The notes beneath the pieces are model-generated. The model ran no database searches, was not told where the DNA came from, and worked only from the letters and a program-made list of their open reading frames with translations. Below, piece after piece: positions 24,977-32,953 of a DNA stretch of 51,428 nt. Position 1 is the first letter of the stretch, and each line of letters opens with the position of its first letter. The stretch comes from Frankiales bacterium (GTDB lineage: Bacteria; Actinomycetota; Actinomycetes; Mycobacteriales; Jatrophihabitantaceae), in NCBI GenBank assembly GCA_025966315.1, contig JAOPUZ010000061.1, positions 1 through 51,428 of the forward strand, in the 5' to 3' direction. The translations under genes and the position numbers were made by a program.

Positions 24977-25014
24977 GCTTTGAGCTGATGCGCGAGCGTT
25001 CGAACGCCGCGACG

Positions 25015-25113
25015 CTACTTCTTGTTACGACGCTGGACGCGGGTCTTCTTGAGAAGCTTGCGATGCTTCTTCTTCGCCATCCGCTTGCGCCGCTTCTTGA
25101 TGACTGAACCCAT
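25015..25113 (-). CDS. Small ribosomal protein bS22 (AURKAIP1/COX24 domain)
   Basis: A 32-residue, extremely basic protein, too short for usual ORF cut-offs: [19 protein letters not shown] followed by [13 protein letters not shown] and a TAG stop. This is the signature of the actinobacterial small-subunit protein bS22, related to the AURKAIP1/COX24 domain, found in mycobacterial and Streptomyces 30S structures. ATG 25111-25113 has GAGG nine bases upstream. It has its own terminator and lies between the epimerase gene and the small HTH gene, the conserved arrangement (galE-like, bS22, HTH) in actinobacteria. Confidence 0.95.
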   Translation of the reverse strand: MGSVIKKRRKRMAKKKHRKLLKKTRVQRRNKK

Positions 25114-25241
25114 TTACCGCACCTCACAGACAACGATCAACGAATCGGACGCTTGCCGGCACAGGACGTGCGTCACCACAACGCCCGTGCCACTGGTCGC
25201 TCACCATACCGCCTGCACGCGGCTCGGCTGTGCCCGCCTGC

Positions 25242-25445
25242 TCAGCCCGCCTCGAAGAAGGCACTCTTCAGATAGTCCTGGACGGCCTTTTCCGGAACCC
25301 GGAACGAGCGTCCGACCCGCACCGCGGGCAGTTCGCCGGCGTGCACCATGCGGTACACCGTCATTTTGGAAACGCGCATGACGGCAGCCACCTCGGCCAC
25401 CGTCAGAAAGCGCACTTCGTGCAGCCCTTCAGGGGTCTTGCTCAT
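25242..25445 (-). CDS. Small helix-turn-helix protein (excisionase/BldC-like)
   Basis: 67 residues, almost entirely a MerR-like winged HTH of the HTH_17 type: LTVAEVAAVMRVSKMTVYRM followed by VHAGELPAVRVGRSFRVPEKAVQDYL. Such proteins are annotated as excisionases because of their fold, but no integrase is near, and this one is a fixed chromosomal neighbour of bS22 and proC in actinobacteria; BldC is a relative. A regulatory or nucleoid-associated DNA-binding role is more likely. ATG 25443-25445. Targets are unknown. Confidence 0.9.
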   Translation of the reverse strand: MSKTPEGLHEVRFLTVAEVAAVMRVSKMTVYRMVHAGELPAVRVGRSFRVPEKAVQDYLKSAFFEAG

Positions 25446-25685
25446 TTAGTCACCGAACCTTCGGCACGTGACAGTGAGCCGGCTTCCCCTCCGGCAACCT
25501 GACACGCACGTGCTCGGCTGAGAGTAGCGGTACAGGTGGGGCTGAAGCGATACGTGTGCCTCACAAAGTTGGCGCAGTTTCCTGAATCCACGGCGTGTCT
25601 CCAAAATCGTCGCCAATTGTGTGCTTGCCGATGCTTGCTGGCACCGTCGAATGACTAGAGGCATAAGCCGCCTCGGCCCGGATCC

Positions 25686-27320
25686 TCATCGGATCGCGCC
25701 GTCCGGATCGGGGCGGTCCGGATCGGGGCGGTCCGGATCAGGGCCATTCGGATCGTGGCCGTCCGGATCGTGGCCGTCCGGATCAGGGCCGTCCGGATCA
25801 GGGCCGTCCGGATCGTGGCCGTCCGGATCGCGGTTCCATCGGGTGGGTGGTCTGCTCGTGTAGTCGCGTCCCGATGGGCTGCGCCAGTGAGTGGTGCCGT
25901 CCGGGTCGAGTTGAACCCGCCAGCCGGCCTCGTGTTTCGCTCGGTGGTGGCGACGGCATAGCGGATGTAGGTTGCGGGCGCTCGTCGCGCCGCGGGGCCA
26001 GGGCACGCAATGATCGAGATCGCAGGCCACGGCTCGGTGGTTGCAGCCGGGAAAACTACACACGCTGTTGCGGACCAGGACGAGATTTCGAATCGCGGCC
26101 GGCGGCCGGTACGTGCAGCGTCCGACCTCGACCAATTGCCCGACCGGGTCGACGATGAGCCGGCGCCAGGTGCCCGTCGGGTCATGGCAGATCTCGCGCG
26201 CATAGCCCGCGGTTATGGGGCCGTAGCCCTCGAGCTCGGCCGGCTCGTTATCTTGGCCGAGCAACGTGGACAGCCCAACGATCACGTTCACCGCCGGCCG
26301 CCGGTTCTGCTCGGTCGGGACCTGCCGCTCGGCCGGTGCCTGCCGCTCGGTCGGGGCGGATTGAGCCTCAGCCGACGGCGCGCCCGACCCGACGGAATCG
26401 TTACCGGTCTGCTGAATGTAGGACTGGTCGCGTCCATGCGTTAGCCCGGCCGACAAGACAGCGGCGGTCAACGCATCGGCCCGAAGCTGGTCGCGGGTAC
26501 GAAGCTCGGTCGGATCGGCGCGCTGGATGCGGCGGGCCGTCGCATCCACCTGATCATGGATCGCCTGCGCGTCGGCGGCGGGCAGCAGTGCCCAGAGTTG
26601 CGCCATGCCGTCCTCGAGGTTGCCAATCCGAACGTACCGATCCGCGTGAGCCGCCTTCCGGCGTTGCTCGGCCGCCGCAGGATCCAGCCGCAGCACCGCC
26701 CGGCGCAGTGACCGTTTCAACTCCGCCAGGGTCTGACTCGACGCGCGCGGCAGGACCGCAGACTCCAAATCCCCCGCGAGGCCATCCGGCAGCTGACCGG
26801 AGGCATCGACGACCGCACGAGCCTGCAGGCCACTGATGTGGCCAGCCAATAGCGCATCCAGGGTGCCGGGCAGCCGGTCGGTCAAGGCGGCCGCCCGGGC
26901 CAGATAGCCACTAGCCGTCACCGGAGCCAAACCCAAGACCGCCGCGATCTCTTCACGAGCCCACTGGTCCCGCGTCGTGTCAGCCGCGGCAACGGAGGCC
27001 AGCAACTGCTGCCCCAGGCCTTCCAGCCAAGCCGTGGCCCGGCCCCACACCGCAACGGCGTCGATGCGATCGGTCAGGGACAGCCGGTCGACGTTTAGCC
27101 CGGCGAGAACCGCGATCGAATCGACGCTCGGGTCCAGACCCGGTGTCCGCAATACCGTCAAGGCATCCGCATGCTCCTCAGCCGCCGAGGAATGCGGCAT
27201 ATCAGGCGGAAACTCATCACCGGGATACCATTCGTCGCTTGACGCAGACAGGCTCGTGACTGGCACATCCCACCACTCAGTGGCCCCGCCAGAGACCCCG
27301 ATACCGGACGAATCGATCAT
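25686..27320 (-). CDS. DUF222 and HNH endonuclease domain protein with pentad-repeat tail
   Basis: 544 residues. Residues about 45-330 form the helical DUF222 domain (LVSVAAAD-type region, GYLARAAALTDRLPGTLDAL, GHISGLQARAVVDA), then an HNH nuclease domain near 420-490: CSFPGCNHRAVACDLDHCVP and NLHPLCRRHHRAKHEAGW, with all expected Cys/His ligands. The last 50 residues are ten copies of a DPDGx pentad. A low-complexity APTERQAPAERQ stretch separates the two domains. The family occurs in many copies in actinobacteria, is sometimes linked to mobile elements, and its role is unresolved. TAGGCT six bases before the ATG suggests a leaderless mRNA. Confidence 0.9.
   Translation of the reverse strand: MIDSSGIGVSGGATEWWDVPVTSLSASSDEWYPGDEFPPDMPHSSAAEEHADALTVLRTPGLDPSVDSIAVLAGLNVDRLSLTDRIDAVAVWGRATAWLEGLGQQLLASVAAADTTRDQWAREEIAAVLGLAPVTASGYLARAAALTDRLPGTLDALLAGHISGLQARAVVDASGQLPDGLAGDLESAVLPRASSQTLAELKRSLRRAVLRLDPAAAEQRRKAAHADRYVRIGNLEDGMAQLWALLPAADAQAIHDQVDATARRIQRADPTELRTRDQLRADALTAAVLSAGLTHGRDQSYIQQTGNDSVGSGAPSAEAQSAPTERQAPAERQVPTEQNRRPAVNVIVGLSTLLGQDNEPAELEGYGPITAGYAREICHDPTGTWRRLIVDPVGQLVEVGRCTYRPPAAIRNLVLVRNSVCSFPGCNHRAVACDLDHCVPWPRGATSARNLHPLCRRHHRAKHEAGWRVQLDPDGTTHWRSPSGRDYTSRPPTRWNRDPDGHDPDGPDPDGPDPDGHDPDGHDPNGPDPDRPDPDRPDPDGAIR
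25701..25835. repeat. Nine tandem 15-bp units in the 3' end of the DUF222/HNH gene
   Basis: Units of the form GTCCGGATCGTGGCC repeat exactly every 15 bases, nine times, with small changes. In the gene they encode Asp-Pro-Asp-Gly-Pro/His pentads. The length can change by slippage without a frameshift. Confidence 0.93.
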
Positions 27321-27326
27321 GAACCA

Positions 27327-27332
27327 AGCCTA
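27327..27332 (-). promoter_or_regulatory. Probable -10 element of the DUF222/HNH gene
   Basis: TAGGCT on the minus strand, six bases before the ATG at 27320; leaderless layout. Confidence 0.45.
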
Positions 27333-27347
27333 GAACGACCCTCTGAC

Positions 27348-27367
27348 AAAAAGCCCGACCCGGTCGG
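27348..27367 (-). terminator. Intrinsic terminator of proC
   Basis: On the minus strand CCGAC-CGG-GTCGG (27355-27367) is followed by GGCTTTTTG. It stands between the proC stop and the promoter of the DUF222/HNH gene. Confidence 0.65.
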
Positions 27368-27379
27368 CCGTACAAGGGT

Positions 27380-28228
27380 TCAGCCTTCTTCCGCGGCCCG
27401 GCCCAGCTCGACGGAACGATCCCGCGCCGCTTCGATCGCCGCCAGCATCGCGGCCCGGACACCATGGCGTTCCAGCTCCCGGATGGCCGAAATCGTGGTA
27501 CCCGCGGGACTGGTCACGGCCTCGCGCAGCTGCACGGGATGCTCACCCGAATCGCGCAACATCACGGCCGCACCGACCGCCGTCTGCACGATCAGGTCGG
27601 CCGCGAGCGCTCGGGGCAACCCGAGCAGGATCCCGGCGTCGATCATGGCCTCGACCAGGAAGAAGAAATACGCCGGCCCGCTGCCGGAGAGCGCGGTCAC
27701 CGCATCGAGCTGCGACTCGGGCACCCGGACGACCTTGCCCACCGCGGACAGCAGTTTCTGGGCCTGCGCCAGATGGGCGTCGGTCGCGTTGGAGCCGGCG
27801 CTGATCGCCGTCATGGCCTCGTCGACGAGTGCGGGCGTGTTCGGCATGCACCGCACCACCGCAGGGCCGCCCGGCAAACCGCGTTCGAGCTTTCGGGTGG
27901 TGATGCCGGCGGCAACCGACACGATCAGATGCTCGGCCGTGACGCTCGGAGCCAACTCCGCGAGCACGGTGTCGATGTCCTGCGGCTTGACCGCAATCAC
28001 GATCGTGCCGGCAAACTCAGCCGCCTCGGAGACGCTGACCACGCGGATGCCGTACCGCTCAGTCAGGTACGCTATCCGTTCGGGATAGTGCTCGACAACT
28101 ACGACGGTGTCCGGCGGGTAGGCACCGTCGCGCAGCAATCCGGACAGCAACGCCTCGCCGATCTTGCCGCCGCCGACGATGGCCAGTGAAGACGGAGTGC
28201 GCGTAGACGGAGTCGGGGCAGTAGTCAT
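27380..28228 (-). CDS. proC: Pyrroline-5-carboxylate reductase
   Basis: Last step of proline synthesis, reducing pyrroline-5-carboxylate with NAD(P)H. 282 residues. The nucleotide-binding motif [18 protein letters not shown] is near the N-terminus, followed by [17 protein letters not shown] and [23 protein letters not shown], and the substrate-binding signature [18 protein letters not shown] and [18 protein letters not shown] 28226-28228. It is followed by its own terminator; the upstream neighbour on the same strand is the Ppx/GppA gene, 27 bases away. Confidence 0.96.
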   Translation of the reverse strand: MTTAPTPSTRTPSSLAIVGGGKIGEALLSGLLRDGAYPPDTVVVVEHYPERIAYLTERYGIRVVSVSEAAEFAGTIVIAVKPQDIDTVLAELAPSVTAEHLIVSVAAGITTRKLERGLPGGPAVVRCMPNTPALVDEAMTAISAGSNATDAHLAQAQKLLSAVGKVVRVPESQLDAVTALSGSGPAYFFFLVEAMIDAGILLGLPRALAADLIVQTAVGAAVMLRDSGEHPVQLREAVTSPAGTTISAIRELERHGVRAAMLAAIEAARDRSVELGRAAEEG

Positions 28229-28255
28229 CGCCAGATCATCGCAGCCAACCGCGCC

Positions 28256-29185
28256 TCAACCACCTATCTGGTCAAGGCGTCGCAGGATGACGCCCTCCCG
28301 CAGCGCCCACGGACACAACGTCAGCTCGGTGATGCCGAGCGCTCGCATCGCCTCTTCCGCAACGACCGCTCCGGCCAACGTCTGGTGAGCCCGGGCCGCC
28401 GAGACTCCGTCCAGTTCGGCCAGATCGCTCGACGCCATCCGCGAGATGAAGCCGATGATCTGCCGCAGACCGTTGACAGTCAGGCTTCGCCGTGCGCGTG
28501 GGCCCGCAGCGGACGGGGCCGCGCCGGCCAACCGGGCCAAGGTACGAAACGTCTTGGACGTTGCGATCACCCGATCGGGCGCCCCGACGCTGAGCAATTT
28601 GCTGGCCGGCTTGGCCAGCTCTTCGGCCGCGTAGTTGCGCAACTGCTCCAGCGCGGACTTGCTGGGTGGGTCGCCGTCCAACCACTCCCGGGTGAGCCGG
28701 CCCGCGCCAAGCGGAACCGACAGGGCAAGGTCGGGAACCTCGTCCACCCCGCTGGCCAGCTCCAGCGACCCGCCACCGATATCGAGGCACAGCAACCGGC
28801 CCGCACTCCAGCCCGTCCACCTTCGCACGGCCAGGAAGGTGAGCGCCGCCTCGTCCTCACCGCTGAGGACAGCCAGTTCGACGCCGGCTTCGTCCTGCAC
28901 CCGCGCCAGCACTTCGGAGGAGTTCTTGGCGTCCCGCACCGCCGAGGTGGCGAACGCGAGGAACTCATCGCATTCAAGTTCATTGGCCTGCCGCCGGGCA
29001 CCCATCGCGGCCCCGACCAGTGCGTCCGCGCCTTCGATGGCGAGTTCACCGCGCTTGTCGATGTGTTCGGCGAGCCGGAGCACGCTCTTGCGAGACAGCT
29101 GCGGGGTCGGTTGCGCACCCAGGTGGGCATCGACGACGAGCAGGTGAACTGTGTTGGATCCAACGTCGAGCACGCCAAGCCGCAT
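28256..29185 (-). CDS. Ppx/GppA family phosphatase
   Basis: Exopolyphosphatase/guanosine pentaphosphatase superfamily protein of 309 residues, the short form common in actinobacteria. ASKHA-fold motifs are [19 protein letters not shown], the [12 protein letters not shown] loop after LLCLDIG, and [13 protein letters not shown]. The C-terminal helical HD-like domain of full-length E. coli Ppx is absent. It would hydrolyse polyphosphate or pppGpp; the adjacency of regX3/senX3/phoU favours a link to phosphate metabolism. The mycobacterial relative next to senX3-regX3 is Ppx1. ATG 29183-29185. Confidence 0.9.
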   Translation of the reverse strand: MRLGVLDVGSNTVHLLVVDAHLGAQPTPQLSRKSVLRLAEHIDKRGELAIEGADALVGAAMGARRQANELECDEFLAFATSAVRDAKNSSEVLARVQDEAGVELAVLSGEDEAALTFLAVRRWTGWSAGRLLCLDIGGGSLELASGVDEVPDLALSVPLGAGRLTREWLDGDPPSKSALEQLRNYAAEELAKPASKLLSVGAPDRVIATSKTFRTLARLAGAAPSAAGPRARRSLTVNGLRQIIGFISRMASSDLAELDGVSAARAHQTLAGAVVAEEAMRALGITELTLCPWALREGVILRRLDQIGG

Positions 29186-29216
29186 GGTGCAGACGCTATT
29201 ACACGCGCTCGATCAC

Positions 29217-29222
29217 TAGACT
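29217..29222 (+). promoter_or_regulatory. Probable -10 element of the cysteine-rich protein gene
   Basis: TAGACT eight bases before the GTG at 29231, in a 45-base divergent region shared with the Ppx/GppA gene. Confidence 0.4.
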
Positions 29223-29230
29223 TCGCTCCC

Positions 29231-30043
29231 GTGCCCCGTGACTTGCCCCTGATCCAGCCTGCCGCCGCGCCGCGCGACTCCGAGGTGTCGTTGGATTTCC
29301 CTCGTGAATGGGTCGAATTCGCCGACCCCGACAATGCCGAGCACCACATCCGGGCCGACCTGACCTGGTTGTGCTCCCGCTGGACGTGCATCTTCGGCCG
29401 CGGTTGCCACGGTGTCATCGAAGGTCGCGCGTCCGACGGCTGTTGCAGCCACGGCGCATTTTTCTCCGACGAGGACGACCTGAAACGAGTCAGGAAGTAC
29501 GCCAAACAGCTCACCGAAGAGACCTGGCAGTTTTACAAGGTGGGCAAGAAGCGAGGCATCACCGAAAAAGACTCGGTCGGCGACGACGAGGATCGGGTCC
29601 GGACCCGGCGGGTGGACGGCGCCTGCCTGTTTCTGAACCGGCCCGGTTTCGCCGGCGGCGAGGGCTGTTCGCTGCATGCGCTCGCGCTGCGTACCGGCCT
29701 GCATCCGCTGGACACCAAGCCCGAGGTCTGCTGGCAGCTGCCCGTCCGCCGCGAGCAGGAATGGGTTACGCGGCCGGACGAAACGAAGATCCTGGTGTCC
29801 ACCGTCACCGAGTTCGATCGCCGCGGATGGGGCGAGGGTGGCCACGACCTCTACTGGTATTGCACATCAGCCCCCGAGGCGCACATCGGAGCCGAGGCAC
29901 TGTACGTCAGCTATGCCCCGGAGATCACCGCGCTGATCGGCGCGCCGGCCTACCAAGAACTGGCCCGGATCTGCGAGCAGCGGCTGGCCAAAGGTCTCGT
30001 CGCCGAGCATCCCGCCACCGTAGCCGCGCGCAACGCGCAGTAA
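29231..30043 (+). CDS. Conserved cysteine-rich protein of unknown function (Rv0495c-like)
   Basis: 270 residues. Two cysteine groups stand out: [11 protein letters not shown] followed by [10 protein letters not shown] (four Cys near residues 53-74), and GACLFLN with [10 protein letters not shown] near residues 135-155. The C-x5-C-x(n)-CC then C...C-x-x-H order recalls YkgJ/DUF3109-type proteins thought to hold zinc or an iron-sulfur cluster; this is inference. It also has a conserved aromatic C-terminal segment [16 protein letters not shown]. As I recall, M. tuberculosis has a relative (Rv0495c) between senX3-regX3 and ppx1, matching this context. GTG 29231 is chosen; the frame stays open far upstream but only antisense to the phosphatase gene. 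Confidence 0.85.
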   Translation: MPRDLPLIQPAAAPRDSEVSLDFPREWVEFADPDNAEHHIRADLTWLCSRWTCIFGRGCHGVIEGRASDGCCSHGAFFSDEDDLKRVRKYAKQLTEETWQFYKVGKKRGITEKDSVGDDEDRVRTRRVDGACLFLNRPGFAGGEGCSLHALALRTGLHPLDTKPEVCWQLPVRREQEWVTRPDETKILVSTVTEFDRRGWGEGGHDLYWYCTSAPEAHIGAEALYVSYAPEITALIGAPAYQELARICEQRLAKGLVAEHPATVAARNAQ

Positions 30044-30088
30044 CACGGCGCTGACCCGCGCCGGCACGCCCTCGATCAGCCGGTCAGC

Positions 30089-30121
30089 TTCGGTCAGCCT
30101 TCGATCAGCCTTCGATCAGCC
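30089..30121. repeat. Three tandem 11-bp units
   Basis: TTCGGTCAGCC is followed by two copies of TTCGATCAGCC, in the 72-base gap between convergent stops and running over the regX3 stop codon. Partial copies precede it from 30071. Confidence 0.9.
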
Positions 30122-30796
30122 TTCGAACTTATAGCCCAAACCTCGTACGGTGAGCAGGAACTTCGGGTTGGCCGGATCGGGTTCGAGCTTGGACCGCAAC
30201 CGCTTGATGTGGACGTCCAAGGTCTTGGTGTCCCCGACGTAGTCCGCGCCCCAGACCCGATCGATCAACTGTCCGCGAGTAAGCACCCGGCCGGCGTTAC
30301 GCAGCAACAGTTCGAGCAGGTCGAACTCCTTGAGCGGCAACGAAACCGCCTCGCCGTCCACCGAGACGGTGTGGCGTTCGACGTCCATCCGCACCGGCCC
30401 AGCGGCCAGGGTCGCGGTCAGCAGCTCTTCCGACTCTGCGCCGCGGCGCATGACGGCCCGGATCCGGGCGATGAGCTCGCGGTGTGAGAACGGCTTGGTC
30501 ACATAATCGTCCGCGCCGAGTTCCAGGCCGACGACCTTGTCCACCTCGGAATCACGGGCGGTGAGGATGATGATCGGCACGTTGGACTTCTGTCGCAACG
30601 AGCGGCACACCTCGGTCCCGGACAGCCCGGGCAACATCAGATCCAGCAGCACGATGTCGGCGCCGGCTCGGTCGAACGAGCCGATCGCGTCCGGGCCGGT
30701 CGCCGCCACCGACACCTCAAAGCCCTCGCGCCGCAGCATGTACGACAGCGGATCGGAGATCGACTCCTCGTCCTCGACTACCAATACCCGGGTCAC
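30116..30796 (-). CDS. regX3: Response regulator RegX3 (OmpR/PhoB family)
   Basis: 226 residues. Receiver domain residues 3-115 with the acidic pocket VVEDEES, phospho-acceptor Asp52 in VLLDLMLPG, Thr in ILTARDSEVDK and Lys in DDYVTKPFSHRELIARIR. The C-terminal winged-helix (PLKEFDLLELLLRNAGRVLT, VDVHIKRLRSKLE-type region, FLLTVRGLGYKFEG) binds direct-repeat PHO boxes. It governs the phosphate-starvation response in actinobacteria together with SenX3. The GTG start overlaps the senX3 stop by four bases. Its likely binding array is described at 32177-32231. Confidence 0.95.
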   Translation of the reverse strand: MTRVLVVEDEESISDPLSYMLRREGFEVSVAATGPDAIGSFDRAGADIVLLDLMLPGLSGTEVCRSLRQKSNVPIIILTARDSEVDKVVGLELGADDYVTKPFSHRELIARIRAVMRRGAESEELLTATLAAGPVRMDVERHTVSVDGEAVSLPLKEFDLLELLLRNAGRVLTRGQLIDRVWGADYVGDTKTLDVHIKRLRSKLEPDPANPKFLLTVRGLGYKFEG

Positions 30797-32127
30797 GGGC
30801 TTGTCCTTTCCATGGAGGGAGATTTCTCCGCCGACCCAGACGCGCCGGAGGTAAACAAGTCGGAGGAACGATGTTCGACCTTGGCCGTGACGGCGCCGGA
30901 CGTATGCACGAAGGACGTCGGCAGCGCAGAATTGTCCACCAGCGGCAACCGGATCGTGAACGTCGATCCCGAGCCGACAACGCTCCAGACCGACACCGAT
31001 CCACCGTGATTGCTGGCCACATGCTTGACGATGGCCAAGCCGAGACCGGTTCCGCCGGTGGCTCGCGAGCGGGCCGGATCGACCCGGTAGAACCGCTCGA
31101 AAACCCGATCGAGTTCCGGCTCGGCGATGCCGATGCCCTGATCGGTAACGGCAATCTCGACCCAGCGGCGGCGACTACCGTCCGCCACCGGGGTATTGGG
31201 GCTCGCGGCCACACCCAGCTGTTCCGGGACCTGGCGCGCCGTCACCCCGACCCGGGTCTGTTCCGGGCTGTAGGCGATCGCGTTGTCGACCAGGTTGGCC
31301 ACGGCGTTGGCGAGCTGCGTCTCGTTGCCGCGCACCCGCAAGCCATGGTCGACCCGGACGACCACGGTGATCCCGGACTGTTCGGCCACCAACCGGCTAC
31401 GGTCGACCGCCTCGGTGACGATGTCGAGGACGGCGACCTCGTCCTCGCCCGGCAGCGCCTCGGCCCCTTGCAGCCGTGACAGCTCGATGAGTTCCTGCAC
31501 CAACCGTCCGAGCCGGCTGCCTTCGCGCTGCATCCGCTCGGCAAATCGCTGCACCGCCTCGGGATCGTCGGCCGCCTCTTGAACGGCCTCGGCCAGCAGC
31601 GTCAAGGCACCCACCGGGGTCTTCAGCTCGTGCGAGACGTTGGCCACGAAGTCCCGCCGCACCCGCTCGAGCCGCCGCGCCTCGGTGATGTCGGTGAACC
31701 GCAGCACGATGCTCGCCACCCGGTCGCCGTCGTCCAGCGGCATCGCGCGGATCAGGAAGGACAACAGATCCGGGCCGCCGCGCGAGGAGGGCAGATCGAT
31801 GTTGACGCTGCCCGGCTCACCCGAATCGATGACATCGCGAACCAGGTTGCGCAGGGCAGCGACGGTGAGGTGATCCTGATCGACCACGCCGAGTCGCGCC
31901 GCCGCGCGGTTGGTGAAGATGACGACCTCGTCACGGTCAACGACCAGAACGCCCACATCAATGGCGCCCAGCACTCGCGGCGCCAGAATCGAGCTGCGCA
32001 CCGCCCGATCGGAGACCGCGGCCTCATCAGCTGTCGGGGTAGCGCGGCGAAGCACGTACAGCAGCGCGATTGCCGCACTCATGAGGGCTCCGGCCAGGAA
32101 CGCCAGGACGCCCACCGCGATGGTCAC
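30793..32127 (-). CDS. senX3: Sensor histidine kinase SenX3
   Basis: 444 residues. One N-terminal membrane helix (AVGVLAFLAGALMSAAIALL), a PAS-like domain at about 45-145 (GAIDVGVLVVDRDEVVIFTN), the H-box FVANVSHELKTPVGALTLLA with His166, N-box LANAVANLVDNAIAYS, and G boxes VTDQGIGIAEPELDRVFERF and TGGTGLGLAIVKHVA. The GTG at 32125-32127 was chosen because TACGAT lies six bases upstream (32134-32139), the leaderless pattern; the frame is open to 32226. The C-terminal 50 residues after the kinase core are Ser/Thr-rich. The divergent neighbour is phoU, a negative partner of this kinase class. Confidence 0.94.
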   Translation of the reverse strand: MTIAVGVLAFLAGALMSAAIALLYVLRRATPTADEAAVSDRAVRSSILAPRVLGAIDVGVLVVDRDEVVIFTNRAAARLGVVDQDHLTVAALRNLVRDVIDSGEPGSVNIDLPSSRGGPDLLSFLIRAMPLDDGDRVASIVLRFTDITEARRLERVRRDFVANVSHELKTPVGALTLLAEAVQEAADDPEAVQRFAERMQREGSRLGRLVQELIELSRLQGAEALPGEDEVAVLDIVTEAVDRSRLVAEQSGITVVVRVDHGLRVRGNETQLANAVANLVDNAIAYSPEQTRVGVTARQVPEQLGVAASPNTPVADGSRRRWVEIAVTDQGIGIAEPELDRVFERFYRVDPARSRATGGTGLGLAIVKHVASNHGGSVSVWSVVGSGSTFTIRLPLVDNSALPTSFVHTSGAVTAKVEHRSSDLFTSGASGSAEKSPSMERTSP

Positions 32128-32133
32128 GCCGCG

Positions 32134-32139
32134 ATCGTA
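32134..32139 (-). promoter_or_regulatory. Probable -10 element of senX3-regX3
   Basis: TACGAT on the minus strand, six bases before the GTG at 32127. It supports the chosen start. Confidence 0.45.
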
Positions 32140-32176
32140 CGTCCCTGAACGAGGCTCCCGAGTGCGCGGCGAGCCA

Positions 32177-32231
32177 GTCCAGCCACCGGTCACCCGCTGT
32201 TCACGCAACGTCCGCACCAGGTTCATGCGAT
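32177..32231 (+). promoter_or_regulatory. PHO-box-like array of five 11-bp direct repeat units
   Basis: Consecutive 11-base units start at 32177, 32188, 32199, 32210 and 32221: GTCCAGCCACC, GGTCACCCGCT, GTTCACGCAAC, GTCCGCACCAG and GTTCATGCGAT. Units 2, 3 and 5 fit the core GKTCAYYYR of Streptomyces PhoP direct repeats well; units 1 and 4 are weaker. The array lies between senX3 and phoU, ending just upstream of the expected phoU -35 region, and is the likely RegX3 site. Confidence 0.75.
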
Positions 32232-32257
32232 CCGCGACGAGCGGTCGCCGGTGCCTC

Positions 32258-32263
32258 TACCCT
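32258..32263 (+). promoter_or_regulatory. Probable -10 element of phoU
   Basis: TACCCT six bases before the ATG at 32270; leaderless layout, with the PHO-like array about 27 bases upstream. Confidence 0.4.
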
Positions 32264-32269
32264 TAGCCT

Positions 32270-32947
32270 ATGCGCGATCTATATCACGACGAACTCGACG
32301 AAATCGGCAACTCCCTGGTGGCGATGACCCACCTGGCCGCGACCGCCATGGAGCGGGCCACCAACGCATTGCTGGACGGTGACCTCATCGGGGCCGAGCG
32401 GGTGGTCAGCGATGACACCGCAATCGACGCGCTCCGGCACGATCTGGAAGGGCGGGTGTTCCAGTTGCTGTCGCTGCAGCAACCGGTCGCCACCGACCTA
32501 CGGCTGCTGGTCACCACCCTGCACCTGGTTGCCGACCTGGAGCGGATGGGCGATCTTGCCCTGCACGTCGCCAAGGTCGCGCGGATGCGTTACCCGGACA
32601 TCGCGGTGCCGCCGGAGCTCCGTGACGTGATCTCGCAGATGGGCGAAGTCGCGCTGTCCCTGGTCGACAAGGTGGCCGAAGTCATCAAGGGCCGCGACGT
32701 CGAACTGGCCAAGGCGATCGAGGCCGAGGACGACTCGATGGACGCCTTGCACCGCAAGCTGTTCACCCTGTTGCTGTCCGACAACTGGTCCCACGGCACC
32801 GAGTCGGCCATCGACATGACCTTGCTCGGCCGTTACTACGAGCGCTATGCCGACCACGCCGTCGGTGTCGCCCGGCGCATTGTCTTCATCGCCACTGGTG
32901 AGATGCCCGCTGGTTCGGCGGCCAAGCCGGTCTCCGGGCTGGGCTGA
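32270..32947 (+). CDS. phoU: Phosphate signalling protein PhoU
   Basis: 225 residues forming the two three-helix bundles of PhoU. The first repeat contains MRDLYHDELDEIGNSLVAM and LQQPVATDLRLLVTTLHLVA with LERMGDLALHVAKVA; the second repeat has AIEAEDDSMDALHRKLF and DMTLLGRYYERYADHAVGVA, carrying the E/D-x-x-x-D metal-binding motifs. PhoU restrains the kinase when phosphate is plentiful. Divergent from senX3-regX3 across a 142-base region with PHO-like repeats; no pstSCAB genes are within the window. Confidence 0.95.
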   Translation: MRDLYHDELDEIGNSLVAMTHLAATAMERATNALLDGDLIGAERVVSDDTAIDALRHDLEGRVFQLLSLQQPVATDLRLLVTTLHLVADLERMGDLALHVAKVARMRYPDIAVPPELRDVISQMGEVALSLVDKVAEVIKGRDVELAKAIEAEDDSMDALHRKLFTLLLSDNWSHGTESAIDMTLLGRYYERYADHAVGVARRIVFIATGEMPAGSAAKPVSGLG

Positions 32948-32953
32948 TCCCGC

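Noticed and set aside
25242-25445. Prophage or integrative element signalled by an excisionase-type gene
   Set aside because: No integrase, att repeats or phage genes nearby; this small HTH gene is a stable chromosomal neighbour of bS22 and proC in actinobacteria.
25701-25835. CRISPR-like periodic repeat
   Set aside because: The 15-bp units are contiguous without spacers and are part of a coding region.
28385-29230. Open frame extending the cysteine-rich protein gene by about 280 codons upstream
   Set aside because: It runs antisense through the Ppx/GppA gene; its translation is Arg/Gln/Gly-rich without family resemblance. GTG 29231 with its upstream TAGACT fits better.
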